Source: Chthoniobacterales bacterium
Lineage (GTDB): Bacteria; Verrucomicrobiota; Verrucomicrobiia; Chthoniobacterales; DASVRZ01
Direction of reading: 5' to 3'
Assembly: GCA_039930045.1 (NCBI GenBank)
Contig: JBDSQB010000002.1
Coordinates: 388,286-452,285, forward strand
DNA length: 64,000 bases
The notes under the pieces: model-generated
Told to the model about the DNA's origin: nothing
What the model saw: only the letters and a program-made list of their open reading frames with translations
Database searches by the model: none
In this document: positions 48,569 through 57,991 of the stretch, piece after piece
Layout of the letters: each line of letters starts with the position of its first letter
How positions within the stretch are numbered: position 1 is the first letter of the stretch
Program-made: the position numbers and the translations under genes

Positions 48569-51217
48569 ATGACACTTCCCACTGGCAACGTCACATTTTT
48601 CTTCACAGATATCGAAGGCAGCACGCGTCTTTGGGAGGCGAACCTGGCCGCGATGGGACCGGCACTCGCCTTGCATGATCGCATCCTGCGGGAAGCCGTT
48701 ACCACGCACCACGGCATCGTCTTCAAAACGATTGGCGACGCCTTTTGCGTAGTCTTTAACGAGGCTCCCGACGCCGTCGCCGCAGCCGCTGCTGCGCAGC
48801 ATCGTCTCGCCGAAACGGATTGGGGAAATAACGCTCCGCTCAAAGTGCGCATCGCCATCCACACCGGCGTGGCAGAGCTCCGCGAGTCAGATTATTTCGG
48901 CCCAGTGCTCAACCGGGTTGCGCGTTTGCTGGCTGCGGGACACGGTGGACAAACGCTCCTCTCGCTTGCCACCGAGGAGCTGGTACACGACCGCCTGCCA
49001 TCGCTCGTCACCCTGCGCGATTTAGGCGAAAATCGGCTGAAAGATCTTGCCCGGCCGGAGCGGATTTACGAGCTCATCATTGAGGGCCTTGAGACCCAGT
49101 TTCCGCCGCTGCGTTCACTGGAGCGCTTTCCGAACAATCTTCCTGTCCAGCTCACCTCCTTTATTGGCCGTGAAAACGAACTCGCCGAGGTTCGAGTTCA
49201 ACTCCAATCCACCCATTTGCTCACGCTCACAGGACCCGGCGGCACTGGCAAAACCCGCCTCTCTCTCCAAGTCGCTGCCGAGCTTTCAGACCAATTCCCG
49301 GACGGAATCTGGCTGGTGGAATTTGCCACGGAGACTGACCCGGAAAATGTTCCCACCAACATCGCCACAGTGCTTGGTTTATTCGACGGCGAGAAATCTG
49401 TGGAAATGGCGCTCGCCTCCTTTCTCCGCCGCAAAAACCTCCTGCTCATCCTCGATAATTGCGAGCACCTCATCACGCCCATTGCACGGCTGACCGAGAC
49501 TCTTCTCCGCCAAGCCCCGCAGCTTCGCATTCTCGCCTCCAGCCGCACACCGCTCGGAATTCCCGGAGAAACCACCTGGCCGGTGCCTCCGTTGAGTGTT
49601 CCAGAAATGTCGCGCTGGGGTGGGCTCATCCGCTATAATCTGGAAGAATTGGGGCGGCTGGAATCGATCCGGCTCTTTGTGGATCGCGCTGCGGCAGCGC
49701 TTCCGTTCTTCCGGCTGACCGCCGAAAACAGCCAGGCCATCGCCCGCATTTGTTACCGGCTCGACGGCATTGCACTCGCACTCGAATTGGCTGCGGCGCG
49801 AGTCAAGGTTTTATCACCGGAACAAATCGCCGAGCGCCTGCAAAATCGTTTTTCGCTCCTCACCGGCGGCAGCCGCACCGCGCTTCCGCGACAGCAAACT
49901 TTGCGTGCGCTGATCGATTGGAGTTACGATTTGCTCTCTGAGAAAGAACACATTCTCTTTCGCCGACTGGCGGTTTTCGCCGGGGGGCGAACCCTCGCTG
50001 CCATTGAGGCGGTCTGCGCGGATGACGAACTGGAAACTTGGGAAATGCTCGACCTGCTCAGCCAGTTACTGGACAAGTCGCTGGTGAGCGTTGAGAGCGG
50101 ACCAGCGGGTGAGCCGCGTTACGTTTTCACCGAATCCATCTTTCAATACGCCCGCCAAAAACTGTCGGAGTCGAGCGAATCCACGATCATCAATGACCGG
50201 CATTTAGCCTATTTTCGGTATATTGCGGAAACAGCCCAGCCTTATTTGATGGGACCAGAACAAGCCCGCTGGCTCGAAAAGCTCGCGGCGGATCGCATCA
50301 ATTTTCGCATGGCCATTGACTGGGCCACCAAGGACTCGGCTCATGCCGAGGAAGGCCTGCGCATGGCAACTGCGCTGACCCGCTTTTGGGAAGTGCGCAG
50401 CGATTTGCGCGAGGGCCGGGAATATTTTTCAAATCTGCTGGCTGTGGCCGATCCCATGCCCCGCCTCCTGCTGGCAATCAGCCTCGGCAGTGCCGCCCGC
50501 CTCGCTTGGTGTCAGGACGACAACACTTTCGCCTATGAGGCGGTGACGCAATGCATCGCGATGCTCACTGCGCTGGGTGAGGAGAAGCAATCCGCCGAAT
50601 TTATCGCCATGCGAGGGTTTGTAGAGCGCCTGGAGAATAAAGCGGAACTAGCAGAAACAAGCTTTCGCGACTGTCTCGCCATTGCAGAGAAATATCATGA
50701 CGAGCGACTCCGCGCTATCGCTAACACTGGCTTGGGCAGCATCGCCTCTGATCATGGTAAGTATACGCTCGCGGATCAACTCAAGCGCCAAAGCTTGGAG
50801 ACATTTCGAAAGCTGGGAGACCGCTATTTTATTGGGTTGAATAGCTGGAGTCTGGCAAGCAATGCGCTGCAAAGCGGCCTGATTGACGAAGCCGCCGCTC
50901 TCTATCGCGAGTGCAGCGAAATCGCCATCCAACTCGCCAACCGCTGGATTATTCCCAATCTCATCGAGGGTGCGGGCAACATCGCGCGCATTCGAGGCGA
51001 TCACGAAAAAGGCCTCACGCTGTTTGCCGCAGCCTCAGTCTTGCGCGACCGGCTGGGATTGTCTTTTGCGCCTCTCGACGTTCTGGCCTATCAAGAAATA
51101 TTGAGCGACTTCCAACGCGCTCTGGGTGAGCCAAGTTATGCAACAATTTGGGCGCAAGGCCGCCGGCTGACCCCGTTGGAAGCGGCCCAACTCGCTTTTC
51201 CTGGAATTAAAATATGA
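48569..51217 (+). CDS. Class III adenylate/guanylate cyclase fused to a STAND-type ATPase and C-terminal TPR region
   Basis: An 882-residue signalling protein. Residues of about 7-170 form a class III nucleotide cyclase. Metal ligands Asp14 (FTDIEGST) and Asp57 (TIGDAFCVVF), the substrate-specifying Lys53 and Asp108, and Asn115/Arg119 (NRVARL) are all present, which predicts an active adenylate cyclase. Residues of about 195-500 are a predicted STAND/AAA-like ATPase with Walker A GPGGTGKTR and Walker B LLLILDNCEHL. Helical TPR-like repeats then run to the end. A GGAG lies before ATG 48569. Its activator is unknown; it is 56 bp after mlaD with its own start. Confidence 0.9.
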   Translation: MTLPTGNVTFFFTDIEGSTRLWEANLAAMGPALALHDRILREAVTTHHGIVFKTIGDAFCVVFNEAPDAVAAAAAAQHRLAETDWGNNAPLKVRIAIHTGVAELRESDYFGPVLNRVARLLAAGHGGQTLLSLATEELVHDRLPSLVTLRDLGENRLKDLARPERIYELIIEGLETQFPPLRSLERFPNNLPVQLTSFIGRENELAEVRVQLQSTHLLTLTGPGGTGKTRLSLQVAAELSDQFPDGIWLVEFATETDPENVPTNIATVLGLFDGEKSVEMALASFLRRKNLLLILDNCEHLITPIARLTETLLRQAPQLRILASSRTPLGIPGETTWPVPPLSVPEMSRWGGLIRYNLEELGRLESIRLFVDRAAAALPFFRLTAENSQAIARICYRLDGIALALELAAARVKVLSPEQIAERLQNRFSLLTGGSRTALPRQQTLRALIDWSYDLLSEKEHILFRRLAVFAGGRTLAAIEAVCADDELETWEMLDLLSQLLDKSLVSVESGPAGEPRYVFTESIFQYARQKLSESSESTIINDRHLAYFRYIAETAQPYLMGPEQARWLEKLAADRINFRMAIDWATKDSAHAEEGLRMATALTRFWEVRSDLREGREYFSNLLAVADPMPRLLLAISLGSAARLAWCQDDNTFAYEAVTQCIAMLTALGEEKQSAEFIAMRGFVERLENKAELAETSFRDCLAIAEKYHDERLRAIANTGLGSIASDHGKYTLADQLKRQSLETFRKLGDRYFIGLNSWSLASNALQSGLIDEAAALYRECSEIAIQLANRWIIPNLIEGAGNIARIRGDHEKGLTLFAAASVLRDRLGLSFAPLDVLAYQEILSDFQRALGEPSYATIWAQGRRLTPLEAAQLAFPGIKI

Positions 51218-51280
51218 CCCGCGCCATTGTATAGCTTGGCACATCCCGTGAAGCCTTCAGGCAGACATGAGTATTCCTTT

Positions 51281-51302
51281 CCTTGGCTTATTTCTGCCAA
51301 GG
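51281..51302 (+). terminator. Weak hairpin, possible terminator of the cyclase gene
   Basis: CCTTGGC (51281-51287) pairs with GCCAAGG (51296-51302) over an 8-nt loop and is followed after a few bases by a CT-rich tract with four T's. It lies in the 142-bp convergent spacer between the cyclase and GH35 stops. The T-run is poor, so the call is tentative. Confidence 0.3.
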
Positions 51303-51359
51303 CCCAGCTTCCTTTTAAGTATTGCACAAGGACGACGCCGCAACCTAACCTTTGCAAGT

Positions 51360-53687
51360 TTACTGTGCAGGGAGCAACCCAAACGGCTTGTCGCTCACAT
51401 AGATTCGATAATCCTTGATCCGGCCCGGCGAGCCGTTACCGGCACGAGGGAGATAACGAATGCCACTTACAGGAATATTCTCACCCAAGTCGATAACGAC
51501 TCGATGAGGAAAGTCGGCGCTTATACGAGTGTATTCCGAATGCCAATGCGTGGACGGCTGCCCATCGAGCATATTTTCTGCATCGCACGAGGCACCTGTA
51601 ACTTCCTCACTGCTCACCCAAAAGATGCTCCAGAGATTCTTGGAAAGAACTTCCCCTTTTGCATCCAGCGCGTCGAGCTCAGCCACGGCGGCATTGTTTC
51701 CTTTCTCCGCATTCAGTGCCTCCAGGCATAGATAACGACCTTTTTGAAGACGCGCGAAATGCACTTCCTGCCACTCAGGCTCGGGCCTGAAGCTGCCTTG
51801 TGCGGCGGGCATAATCTGGGATGCTGAAAACGTGCCGCCGGCGCGAACCTTTCGAGCGAAATCCAGCTCCGGCCGCTGCTCATCCAAGATTGGCTGGACT
51901 AGACCTGAAAGCATCGGCTCCTGCGGCCCGATGAGATCGAGAACCACCACTTCGTTCCGGCCCGGCTTCAGCCATGGTGCCGGGCAATACATCGTCTGTG
52001 TGGGACCGATGTTCCAGAAGCGTCCCAGACAGTGACCATTGATCCAGAGCACACCCTTACTCCACTTGCGTACATCCAGAAACGTGTCGCCTATTTTCGT
52101 GAGCTCGAAGGTGCCATGCCAAAAAGCTGCACCCTTTGCCATTGCTTTTTGGTAGCGCAGTCCAGCGAGCTCCGTCTCATCCAGCGGCAGAGAAAAAATC
52201 TCCCAGCCTTTTAGTTCAGCGTCTGCCAATTTCACAGGGGCATGCAGGCCTTTGCGGTCAAAGACTTCACTACCAAAATTCACACGCCCCATTGCTTCAA
52301 CAAGTAAATCCAGCCGCGATTCTTTCGTGCGTGCCGGGAGTTTGACTTGAAAACGCTTTCCGCGTCGGTCTATGACACCCACTTGTTTGCCGTCCAAAAA
52401 AATCCAGGCGAAGTCGTGAATTTCTTTCACGCTAAGAATCCCGGCAGGACCTGCTGGCAGCTTGGTGCGGTAAACGACGCAGCCACGGCTCTGCCCATAA
52501 AACTCCATCGTGCGAGGAGTTTCATCATTCTGTGGCTGGGGCAGGTTATCAAAAACCGGTGCTGTTTCCGACAGACTAAAAGCGGGAATTTCGATTACTG
52601 GAAGCGGCGCAGGGGGCGCGGGAATTTTCTCTCCAGGCAATAGATATTTCGAAAATAAATCCCGGACGCGGATGAATTTATCCGTTATCTGACCCGCCTC
52701 ACTAATCGGAGCATCGTAATCGTAGCTGCTCGTGTCGGGGGAAAATGGACGGTCGGCTCCCGCCCACAAACCAAACGAAGTGCCGCCATGCGCCATGTAG
52801 ATGCTAAAGGAATGGTCGTTCTGGAGCATGTATTTCAGATCTCCGATGAAGCTGTTCACGTCGCTTTTGCGATGATGGCCGCCCCAAACGTCAAACCAAG
52901 CGGGATAAAATTCCCCATTCATCAACGGCCCCGTTTTCTGAAATTTGCGCAGCGTCTCGAACGCTCCCTTGGCGGCACCGGGTTTGAAATTCACTACCTG
53001 AAAAAGATCGTCGCGATATCCGCTGGCGATGGCTCCCGCTGGATTGCACGCGAAAAGAGGCACGTCGATTCCGCCGTCTATCATAGCTTGCCGGAGCCTA
53101 CCCATATATTCAGTGTCCTTGCCAAACGAACCGTATTCGTTCTCCACCTGCACCATAAGAATAGGACCGTCTTTGGTGATTTGCAGCGGAGCCAGAACAC
53201 GGGCGACTTCTTTCAGGTAGCGGGCGGCGGGCTCCAGAAATTGGGGATCTTGCGAACGAAGCTTGATCCCGTCGCGCTTAACCAGCCACCACGGGAGGCC
53301 ACCCATCTCCCATTCCGCGCAGGCATAAGGTCCAGGACGAACTATCACCCAGAGGCCTTCCTGCTGAGCAATGCGACAAAATTCCGCCGCGTCACGCCAG
53401 CCAGTCCAATCAAATTTCCCTTCCTCCCACTCGTGAAAATTCCAGAAGAGGTAAGCGCAAACAGTGTTCAGTCCCATGGCCTTGGCCATTCGCAGGCGTT
53501 GACGCCAATATTCCGGAGGGATCCGTGCAAAATGCATTTCGCCGCAGCGAATGACAAATTTTTGGTTATCCAATTCGAAGTTCTCAGCACCAATGGAAAA
53601 AGTGTGTGTGGGTTTTGCCCCAACTGATTGGGCTACACACGGAACGGTGAGAATCGTGAGGGCGAGGGCTAATAAACGGGATTTCAT
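51360..53687 (-). CDS. Beta-galactosidase, glycoside hydrolase family 35, with C-terminal F5/8-type domain
   Basis: A 775-residue exported hydrolase. It has a signal peptide (LLALALTILTVPCVAQSVGA). The GH35 barrel shows GEMHFARIPPEYWRQRLRMA, WEMGGLPWWLV and the acid/base Glu in MVQVENEYGSFG. The nucleophile Glu is in MNGEFYPAWFDVWGGHH. Two jelly-roll-like domains come after about residue 440, including WINGHCLGRFWNIGPTQTMY. A discoidin-like end (NMLDGQPSTHWHSEYTRISA) follows. It should release terminal beta-galactose from glycans outside the cytosol. No transporter or other glycan gene is beside it; the stop faces the cyclase gene. Confidence 0.93.
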   Translation of the reverse strand: MKSRLLALALTILTVPCVAQSVGAKPTHTFSIGAENFELDNQKFVIRCGEMHFARIPPEYWRQRLRMAKAMGLNTVCAYLFWNFHEWEEGKFDWTGWRDAAEFCRIAQQEGLWVIVRPGPYACAEWEMGGLPWWLVKRDGIKLRSQDPQFLEPAARYLKEVARVLAPLQITKDGPILMVQVENEYGSFGKDTEYMGRLRQAMIDGGIDVPLFACNPAGAIASGYRDDLFQVVNFKPGAAKGAFETLRKFQKTGPLMNGEFYPAWFDVWGGHHRKSDVNSFIGDLKYMLQNDHSFSIYMAHGGTSFGLWAGADRPFSPDTSSYDYDAPISEAGQITDKFIRVRDLFSKYLLPGEKIPAPPAPLPVIEIPAFSLSETAPVFDNLPQPQNDETPRTMEFYGQSRGCVVYRTKLPAGPAGILSVKEIHDFAWIFLDGKQVGVIDRRGKRFQVKLPARTKESRLDLLVEAMGRVNFGSEVFDRKGLHAPVKLADAELKGWEIFSLPLDETELAGLRYQKAMAKGAAFWHGTFELTKIGDTFLDVRKWSKGVLWINGHCLGRFWNIGPTQTMYCPAPWLKPGRNEVVVLDLIGPQEPMLSGLVQPILDEQRPELDFARKVRAGGTFSASQIMPAAQGSFRPEPEWQEVHFARLQKGRYLCLEALNAEKGNNAAVAELDALDAKGEVLSKNLWSIFWVSSEEVTGASCDAENMLDGQPSTHWHSEYTRISADFPHRVVIDLGENIPVSGIRYLPRAGNGSPGRIKDYRIYVSDKPFGLLPAQ

Positions 53688-54045
53688 AGGGAGGAATTCA
53701 GGCTAGGTAGTTTTGGTAGCCGATAAAATCTTATTTGAGTTATTAGATCACCTTCGGCCTTGTCCAAGGCACGTGCGGATTGGACAGGATCACGAGTGAT
53801 GAGATAAGATTAACGGAATGCGGCATGGCTGTGGAGTATTGGAAGACAATACCTGATTGCCAATCTTCCTTCGTTTCAACTAAGAAGTCATTGGCTGGTT
53901 GGTTATTGGCAATGATTGGACTAAGACATATGAATGCAGACCGGCGCTGGATAGAGCAAAGCGAAGACACGCCCGTGGTATCCGCAGATGAAATTATAGT
54001 CAGGAGATCGACAGCGATTGGACTAACGTCGCCATGCGAGTCGCC
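53688..54045. other. 358-bp intergenic region without recognised gene
   Basis: This stretch is AT-richer than its surroundings. Short frames of 70-90 codons exist on both strands (for example plus 53780-54055 and minus 53743-53970), but they match nothing I know and overlap each other. A perfect small hairpin GCCTTGTCCAAGGC occurs near 53758. It might be a decayed gene fragment or regulatory DNA for the GH35 gene on its left. Confidence 0.4.
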
Positions 54046-56826
54046 TCATGCCTGACTCAAGTTTAAGCAGTTGCGCGTTAGCACCGCAACTGGAAAAGTC
54101 CCCAGCAAATCTTCTAACATCACTGAGGAAACCGCTTCTCCAGTGAGAATATTTTTCCATCCAATGACATCCAAATCTTCTATTTTTGTGCCAGCCCAAA
54201 CAGTGTTCGTCTCCGGCGCAGATTTATGGAGATTCAGTCTTGGTGCGATCACGAGTAACGTTTGCTCCTCTTTCTGCCGTAGAAAAGCTACTATCTGCTT
54301 CGCAGATTTTCCGGTGACTTTCACCGGCTTATAATCTCCGCTGTCGAAGATCTCTGGCTGCGTTTTTCTCAACTTCAGCAACTGATGAATCACATGCAAC
54401 TTGATACGGCCATCACGCCAGTTCTTCAGCAGGTCCCCCGCTGAAACTCCGGACTCTAGCGAGGTTAGCATTTGCTTCCGCAAAGCATAATCGACCGGGC
54501 GGCGATTATCTGGATCCACCAAACTCCAATCCCATATTTCTGTGCCTTGATAGAAATCAGGAACTCCGGGTGAGGTGAGTTTGAGCACTGTCTGGGAAAG
54601 GGAATTCACCATTCCTGCGAAAGCAATGGTCTCCGCCATTTTTTGAAGCTCTCCCAGAAAGCGATTCCGGGCATTGGGTTCCAAGATGACGCCGATAAAT
54701 TTCTGAACCGCTGTGTCCCAAGGTTCATTCGGGTCCACCCAGCCGCTATTCACCTTCGCTTCGTGCAAGGCCTTCACCATGTATTCCTGAATGCGTGCGA
54801 TATAGCAGGCACGGGCTTTTTCATCCATCGGCTCCAGTGGCCAGCATCCCAGCAGGACCTGGTAGAGCAGATATTCCTCATTGGAATCGGGGGCCAGTTC
54901 TCCATCCACATTTGCGCGGTGACGGCGGTTTAACATCTGCCAGTGCCGGACCGTGCGAATCCATTCGCGAGGCATTTCCGAGAGAACCGCGAGGCGCGCG
55001 CGCACATCCTCACTGCGTTTAGTGTCGTGGGTGGAAGTCGCCAGCAAACATCTCGGCAGCTTCTCCAACCGCTGCTGATTGCCAGCGTGAAACTCTTCCA
55101 CGCTCAAGCCAAATTTCTCCGGGTCCGAGCCAACTTCATTGAGAGCAATGAAGCGGTTGTAAACATAGAACGCAGTGTCTTCCACGCCCTTGGCCATCAC
55201 CGGCCCGGTGCATTGCTGGAACTTCAATACAAAGTTGGTCCGCAGTTGCTCGTCCACAGGATGCGGATTTTCGGGTGGTGGCAGGAGCACATCTCTGATG
55301 AATTCAAAAACCGTACGCTCCAGTCCGGGATTATGGCCTCGCGCCAGCACGATGGCTTTCAAGACGAGCCGACGATCCATTTCGGAAATAGATTCACCTG
55401 GTTCCAAGTACGAACGGTAAACTGGGAAGAAGGCAATCACCTCCCGCACGGCCATCGTGAGGGCATTGAGTGTGAAATCACGATACCAGCGATTGCACTC
55501 CGAAATGCGATTGAGCAAATATCCCAGCGCGTTCACCTCTCCAGCCATGGAGACTTGCATGACCAGTCGTTTGCCGAGATAGACCTCCTCGCGGAAATGT
55601 CTGCGCCGACCAGTGAGCGCTGCATAGCCGACCGTTATAATTTTTTCTGCCGCTGAATCGACTTGAAGTCCGGTCAGCTCGCTGGCGAATTCATAGCCTG
55701 TCGTTCCATGCACTGGCCAGGTTGCTGGCAGTTCCTCGGATACTCCCAGTATTTTTTCCACGAGGAGCCAGGCGGCCATTGGATTATCGGGACTTCCACT
55801 TGCCTCGCCAAATGCGCGCTGCAATTTCTCCAGATAAACGCGCGGCACTGCCAGCCCATCGATGTGGTCGATGCGCACTCCGCAAATGTTTCCCTGGCTG
55901 ACCAGTTGCAACAGGAGCCGGTGCGCATCGTGAAAAACTTCGGGCTCCTCCATGCGCAAAGCAGCGAGTGAATTCACATCAAAAAAGCGCCGGTAGTTAA
56001 TCTCCTCTGTCGCCACTTTCCAATAACTTAGGCGGTAGTTTTGTTGTGATAGAAGAGCGTCAAGCCGGTCCAAGTCAGCTTGAAGTTTATCAATTCCTGT
56101 CGCAATGGATTCATGGAGTGGCTGATCTTCCGAAGACAGTTCTGCGAGTCGCCGCCTAAAGTTTTTCCGTTCCTCGACACTCGCAGTTCCAGTGACACGA
56201 AACACCTTGTCCAATGCGTCTAACAAATTACCTATTTCCTCCATCGTCAGATCGGAAGTCCCGATTGCTTCTTCCAGCATTGGCGTCACGGATACAGGTG
56301 AAAGTGGCAGGCGAGTTCCATAATAATCCACTTGGTAGGAACCCTCATTCCAAATAATTTTCAGTTCTCCTTTTTCCAAAACTCGTCCGTATTGATCGCC
56401 TAAAATCGGCAGCAGGACTTGATTCTCCAATTCGCGTTTCAGGGGTTTCCAATCAATGTCGAAATAGTTGGCGTAAGGCGAACTGGAGCCATTCTCCAAC
56501 ACGTCCGCCCACCAACGATTTTGCAGGCCGGTAATGCCCATGTGATTTGGCACGAAGTCCACCAAGATGGATATCCCCCGCTTCTTCAGTTCATCGCTGA
56601 GCATGGCAAAATCTTCAGCCGTTCCGATCTCTGGATCGAACTGATTATGATCGCAAACGTCGTAGCCATGCACGCTTCCTGGGGCGGACAAGAAGAATGG
56701 CGACGCGTAGAGATGGCTGATGCCCAGCGCATCAAGATACGGCACCAGATCGAGCGCATCCCGGAAGGTAAATTTTTCGTGGAATTGCAGACGGTAAGTC
56801 GCTCGTGGAATGAGGGCGTGTGACAT
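54046..56826 (-). CDS. treY: Maltooligosyl trehalose synthase
   Basis: TreY rearranges the reducing-end alpha-1,4 bond of maltodextrins to alpha-1,1, making maltooligosyl trehalose. The 926-residue protein is a GH13 enzyme: TYRLQFHEKFTFRDALDLVPY at the start, GISHLYASPFF, DFVPNHMGI, GVRIDHIDGLAVP with the nucleophile Asp, TSTHDTKRSEDVRARL and PGVPDFYQGTEIWDWSLVDP. All are TreY hallmarks. The usual partner TreZ, which frees trehalose, and TreX are not in the window. The gene stands alone on the minus strand. It is probably cytosolic and linked to osmotic protection or glycogen use. Confidence 0.96.
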   Translation of the reverse strand: MSHALIPRATYRLQFHEKFTFRDALDLVPYLDALGISHLYASPFFLSAPGSVHGYDVCDHNQFDPEIGTAEDFAMLSDELKKRGISILVDFVPNHMGITGLQNRWWADVLENGSSSPYANYFDIDWKPLKRELENQVLLPILGDQYGRVLEKGELKIIWNEGSYQVDYYGTRLPLSPVSVTPMLEEAIGTSDLTMEEIGNLLDALDKVFRVTGTASVEERKNFRRRLAELSSEDQPLHESIATGIDKLQADLDRLDALLSQQNYRLSYWKVATEEINYRRFFDVNSLAALRMEEPEVFHDAHRLLLQLVSQGNICGVRIDHIDGLAVPRVYLEKLQRAFGEASGSPDNPMAAWLLVEKILGVSEELPATWPVHGTTGYEFASELTGLQVDSAAEKIITVGYAALTGRRRHFREEVYLGKRLVMQVSMAGEVNALGYLLNRISECNRWYRDFTLNALTMAVREVIAFFPVYRSYLEPGESISEMDRRLVLKAIVLARGHNPGLERTVFEFIRDVLLPPPENPHPVDEQLRTNFVLKFQQCTGPVMAKGVEDTAFYVYNRFIALNEVGSDPEKFGLSVEEFHAGNQQRLEKLPRCLLATSTHDTKRSEDVRARLAVLSEMPREWIRTVRHWQMLNRRHRANVDGELAPDSNEEYLLYQVLLGCWPLEPMDEKARACYIARIQEYMVKALHEAKVNSGWVDPNEPWDTAVQKFIGVILEPNARNRFLGELQKMAETIAFAGMVNSLSQTVLKLTSPGVPDFYQGTEIWDWSLVDPDNRRPVDYALRKQMLTSLESGVSAGDLLKNWRDGRIKLHVIHQLLKLRKTQPEIFDSGDYKPVKVTGKSAKQIVAFLRQKEEQTLLVIAPRLNLHKSAPETNTVWAGTKIEDLDVIGWKNILTGEAVSSVMLEDLLGTFPVAVLTRNCLNLSQA

Positions 56827-56941
56827 AGGAATGGCTGATCACTTTAGCAACGGAATTGAGACTTTTTCCGGTTCCAAAAATGAGCGGAGTTCCAATCAAA
56901 TCATGACGTCCGACTGGGATGCTATTTGCGATATAGCCTAG

Positions 56942-57862
56942 ATGTATGATGTCGCGATTATTGGCGCCGGCCCGGCTGGGTTAAGCGCGGCTCTGATTCT
57001 TGGACGATGCCGACGCAATGTAATCGTGATTGACGCTGGTCATCCACGCAACGCCGCCTCCGGGCATATGCATGGTTTCCTATCGCGCGACGGAGTATCG
57101 CCCAAAGAATTTCTTAAAATTTGCCGAGATCAACTGTCGATCTATCCTGGTGTGGAGTTGCAACACGGAACAGTCACCGAGTGCCAGCGCCTGGAGAATT
57201 CATTTGACCTCCGCGCCGAAAATGGGGCGACATTTTCATCCAAGTTGCTGCTACTCGCCACTGGCTTGATCGATCCTCTACCGCCTTTGCGCGGCATTGA
57301 GAAATTCTACGGGAGCACGGTGCATCATTGTCCATATTGCGATGGCTGGGAACATCGCGATCAGGCTATCGCGGTTTATGCAACCGGGGCGGGTGCGATC
57401 GAGTTTGCTTTGGAGCTGACCTGCTGGAGTCGGGATGTGGTCCTTTGCACTAACGGCGGGAAAGTCTCCCGAGAGGATCGTGAGAGGTTGAGAACCAATG
57501 GAGTAGAGTGCCTCACTGAGAGCATCGTGTGTCTTGAAGGTGATGGGGATCAACTCACAGCGATCCGGTTTGGAAATGGGAAAGTTCTCCCGCGTCAGGC
57601 TTTGTTTTTTGAGACTCGCCCGAAGACTGCCGCTCGATTTGCGCGTGACATGAAATGCGATTTTACAGATGATATTAGCATCCGAACCGGAGACTCTGAG
57701 GAGACAAATATTCCCGGCGTCTTTGTGGTTGGAAATGCCAGCGATGGGCTGCAGATGGTGGTCATGGCTGCGGCGGAAGGCGCATCTGCGGCTTATGCGA
57801 TTAACGAGCTACTTTTGAATCAGTCTCTAGTGAATCAAGGCGCGAAAAATAGGATTGGATGA
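56942..57862 (+). CDS. NAD(P)/FAD-dependent oxidoreductase, thioredoxin-reductase-like
   Basis: A 306-residue flavoprotein. The FAD-binding GAGPAGLSAALILGRC motif is at residue 8, with VIDAGHPRN. The redox-active pair is CPYC in HHCPYCDGWEHRDQA. A NAD(P)H-binding region follows, and the C-terminal FAD motif is GVFVVGNASDGLQMVVMAAA. This layout is the low-molecular-weight thioredoxin reductase fold, but HHCPYCDGWE belongs to a branch whose partner is often not thioredoxin. No thioredoxin is adjacent. Substrate unknown. It stands alone; no clear Shine-Dalgarno is present before ATG 56942. Confidence 0.9.
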   Translation: MYDVAIIGAGPAGLSAALILGRCRRNVIVIDAGHPRNAASGHMHGFLSRDGVSPKEFLKICRDQLSIYPGVELQHGTVTECQRLENSFDLRAENGATFSSKLLLLATGLIDPLPPLRGIEKFYGSTVHHCPYCDGWEHRDQAIAVYATGAGAIEFALELTCWSRDVVLCTNGGKVSREDRERLRTNGVECLTESIVCLEGDGDQLTAIRFGNGKVLPRQALFFETRPKTAARFARDMKCDFTDDISIRTGDSEETNIPGVFVVGNASDGLQMVVMAAAEGASAAYAINELLLNQSLVNQGAKNRIG

Positions 57863-57991
57863 TTCATGCGCAATACAGTCGGGCAGCCTAATGATCGACG
57901 GCTGACTTCCAGACGGTTGGACGCATTGCAATGAAAGTCGTTTTTCAGGCATCCGCCTACGCCGACATCGGGGCGGCCTCCGATGCGTGTG

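Noticed and set aside
57863-57991. Inverted GCATC/GATGC pairing as terminator downstream of the flavoprotein gene
   Set aside because: Pairing is interrupted and there is no T-run on either strand, so it does not meet terminator criteria.
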